A DNA stretch of 64,000 nt, from positions 4,960,001 through 5,024,000 of the forward strand of contig NZ_CP107834.1 of NCBI RefSeq assembly GCF_036346595.1. The letters are read 5' to 3'. The position numbers were made by a program, and so were the translations under genes. How positions within the stretch are numbered: position 1 is the stretch's first letter; each line of letters begins with the position of its first letter. This DNA is from Streptomyces sp. NBC_00525. Its GTDB lineage: Bacteria; Actinomycetota; Actinomycetes; Streptomycetales; Streptomycetaceae. Of this stretch, positions 63,543 to 64,000 are shown piece by piece. The notes beneath the pieces are model-generated. The model did no database searches and had not been told where the DNA came from. It was given only the letters and a program-made list of their open reading frames with translations.

Positions 63543-64000
63543 TCACGTGGTGCAGATCAGATAGCGGAAGACGTTGGACATCCGTACCGAGCCGTCCGCC
63601 CGCCGGTACGGCAGGAGCGCGTCGGCGAGCTCCCGCTCGACCTGCCGCCGGTCCGCCGTCCGGACCGCCGCCCGGAACAGTCGGGTCGACAGCAGGCCGC
63701 GTACCGCGCCGTCCATGTCCGCGTAGCCGAACGGGCAGGCGACCCGTCCCGAGCCGTCCGGCCGCAGCCCGGACCGGCGGGCCACGTCCTCCAGGTCGTC
63801 CCGGCGCGGCCCGCGCCCGTCGTCGCCGAGCCGGCCCGCCACCCGCAGCACCGCCTCCGTGGTGCAGCGCTCCGGCGGGCCCCAGCCGGTCAGGACGACC
63901 GCCGAGCCCCGCTCCACCGAGGGCAGCGCGGCCCCCAGCGCCCGTATCAGCTCCTCGCCGTCGCCTGTCTCGCAGCCGATCGGGGTGAAGGCGGTGATCA
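63543..64000 (-). CDS. Methyltransferase-like protein, C-terminal part (5' end outside window)
   Basis: About 152 residues are visible; the frame is open through the right edge. The segment ITAFTPIGCETGDGEELIRALGAALPSVERGSAVVLTGWGPPERC...GLRPDGSGRVACPFGYADMDGAVRGLLSTRLFRAAVRTADRRQVERELADALLPYRRADGSVRMSNVFRYLICT matches the end of class I SAM-dependent methyltransferases of the type-11 group. The SAM-binding motif would lie outside the window, so the activity is inferred. Confidence 0.65.
   Translation of the reverse strand, partial: ITAFTPIGCETGDGEELIRALGAALPSVERGSAVVLTGWGPPERCTTEAVLRVAGRLGDDGRGPRRDDLEDVARRSGLRPDGSGRVACPFGYADMDGAVRGLLSTRLFRAAVRTADRRQVERELADALLPYRRADGSVRMSNVFRYLICTT

Overview
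The window is chromosomal core DNA of a Streptomyces species. The signs are very high G+C with strong G/C at third codon positions, frequent GTG starts, GTGA/ATGA stop-start overlaps, two conservons (cvnABCD), an HU protein with a Lys/Ala tail (HupS), nsdA, and a PII operon amtB-glnK-glnD. From memory, the order from the acyl-CoA carboxylase gene to ffh follows the S. coelicolor SCO5535-SCO5587 interval; I could not check this by alignment.

Layout. 1-5350: a tightly coupled four-gene operon with a PknG-like Ser/Thr kinase (5' end outside the window), a von Willebrand A protein with a degenerate metal site and a zinc ribbon, a four-helix membrane protein and a solute-binding lipoprotein. It resembles the mycobacterial PknG-GlnX-GlnH nutrient-sensing pathway with an extra adaptor and a different sensor family; this is my best candidate for an undescribed system. 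5505-7309: accB-accE carboxylase. 7392-17915 (minus): two tandem conservons, with near-identical CvnD GTPases. 18502-21042: a small repeat-containing protein, a FAH-family enzyme and gltX. 21224-24455: an ESX-like helical protein, a DUF1023 alpha/beta hydrolase, a lipoprotein and a HAD phosphatase. 24541-25028: five tRNA genes (Gln-Glu-Glu-Gln-Glu).

25245-36315: the IclR regulator ndgR divergent from leuCD, hupS, the F420 enzyme FbiD/CofC, then acyltransferase-gpsA-ddl (lipid and wall precursors), and thiL-thiD. 36444-46007: rpmB, a DAK/FakA-like protein, recG, rsmD, coaD, a DivIVA-like coiled-coil protein, yceD-rpmF-rnc and mutM. 46009-54768: CAP-domain protein, acylphosphatase, smc, glucose permease and ftsY. 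54880-63478: prim-pol-like protein, nsdA, amtB-glnK-glnD behind a near-consensus GlnR box, and ffh. The right edge cuts a methyltransferase-like gene.

Most of the window is housekeeping. The accessory or less explained parts are the left-hand kinase operon, the conservon promoter region with its small divergent gene, and the ESX-like/hydrolase/lipoprotein module. No insertion sequence, prophage, CRISPR array or origin was seen.
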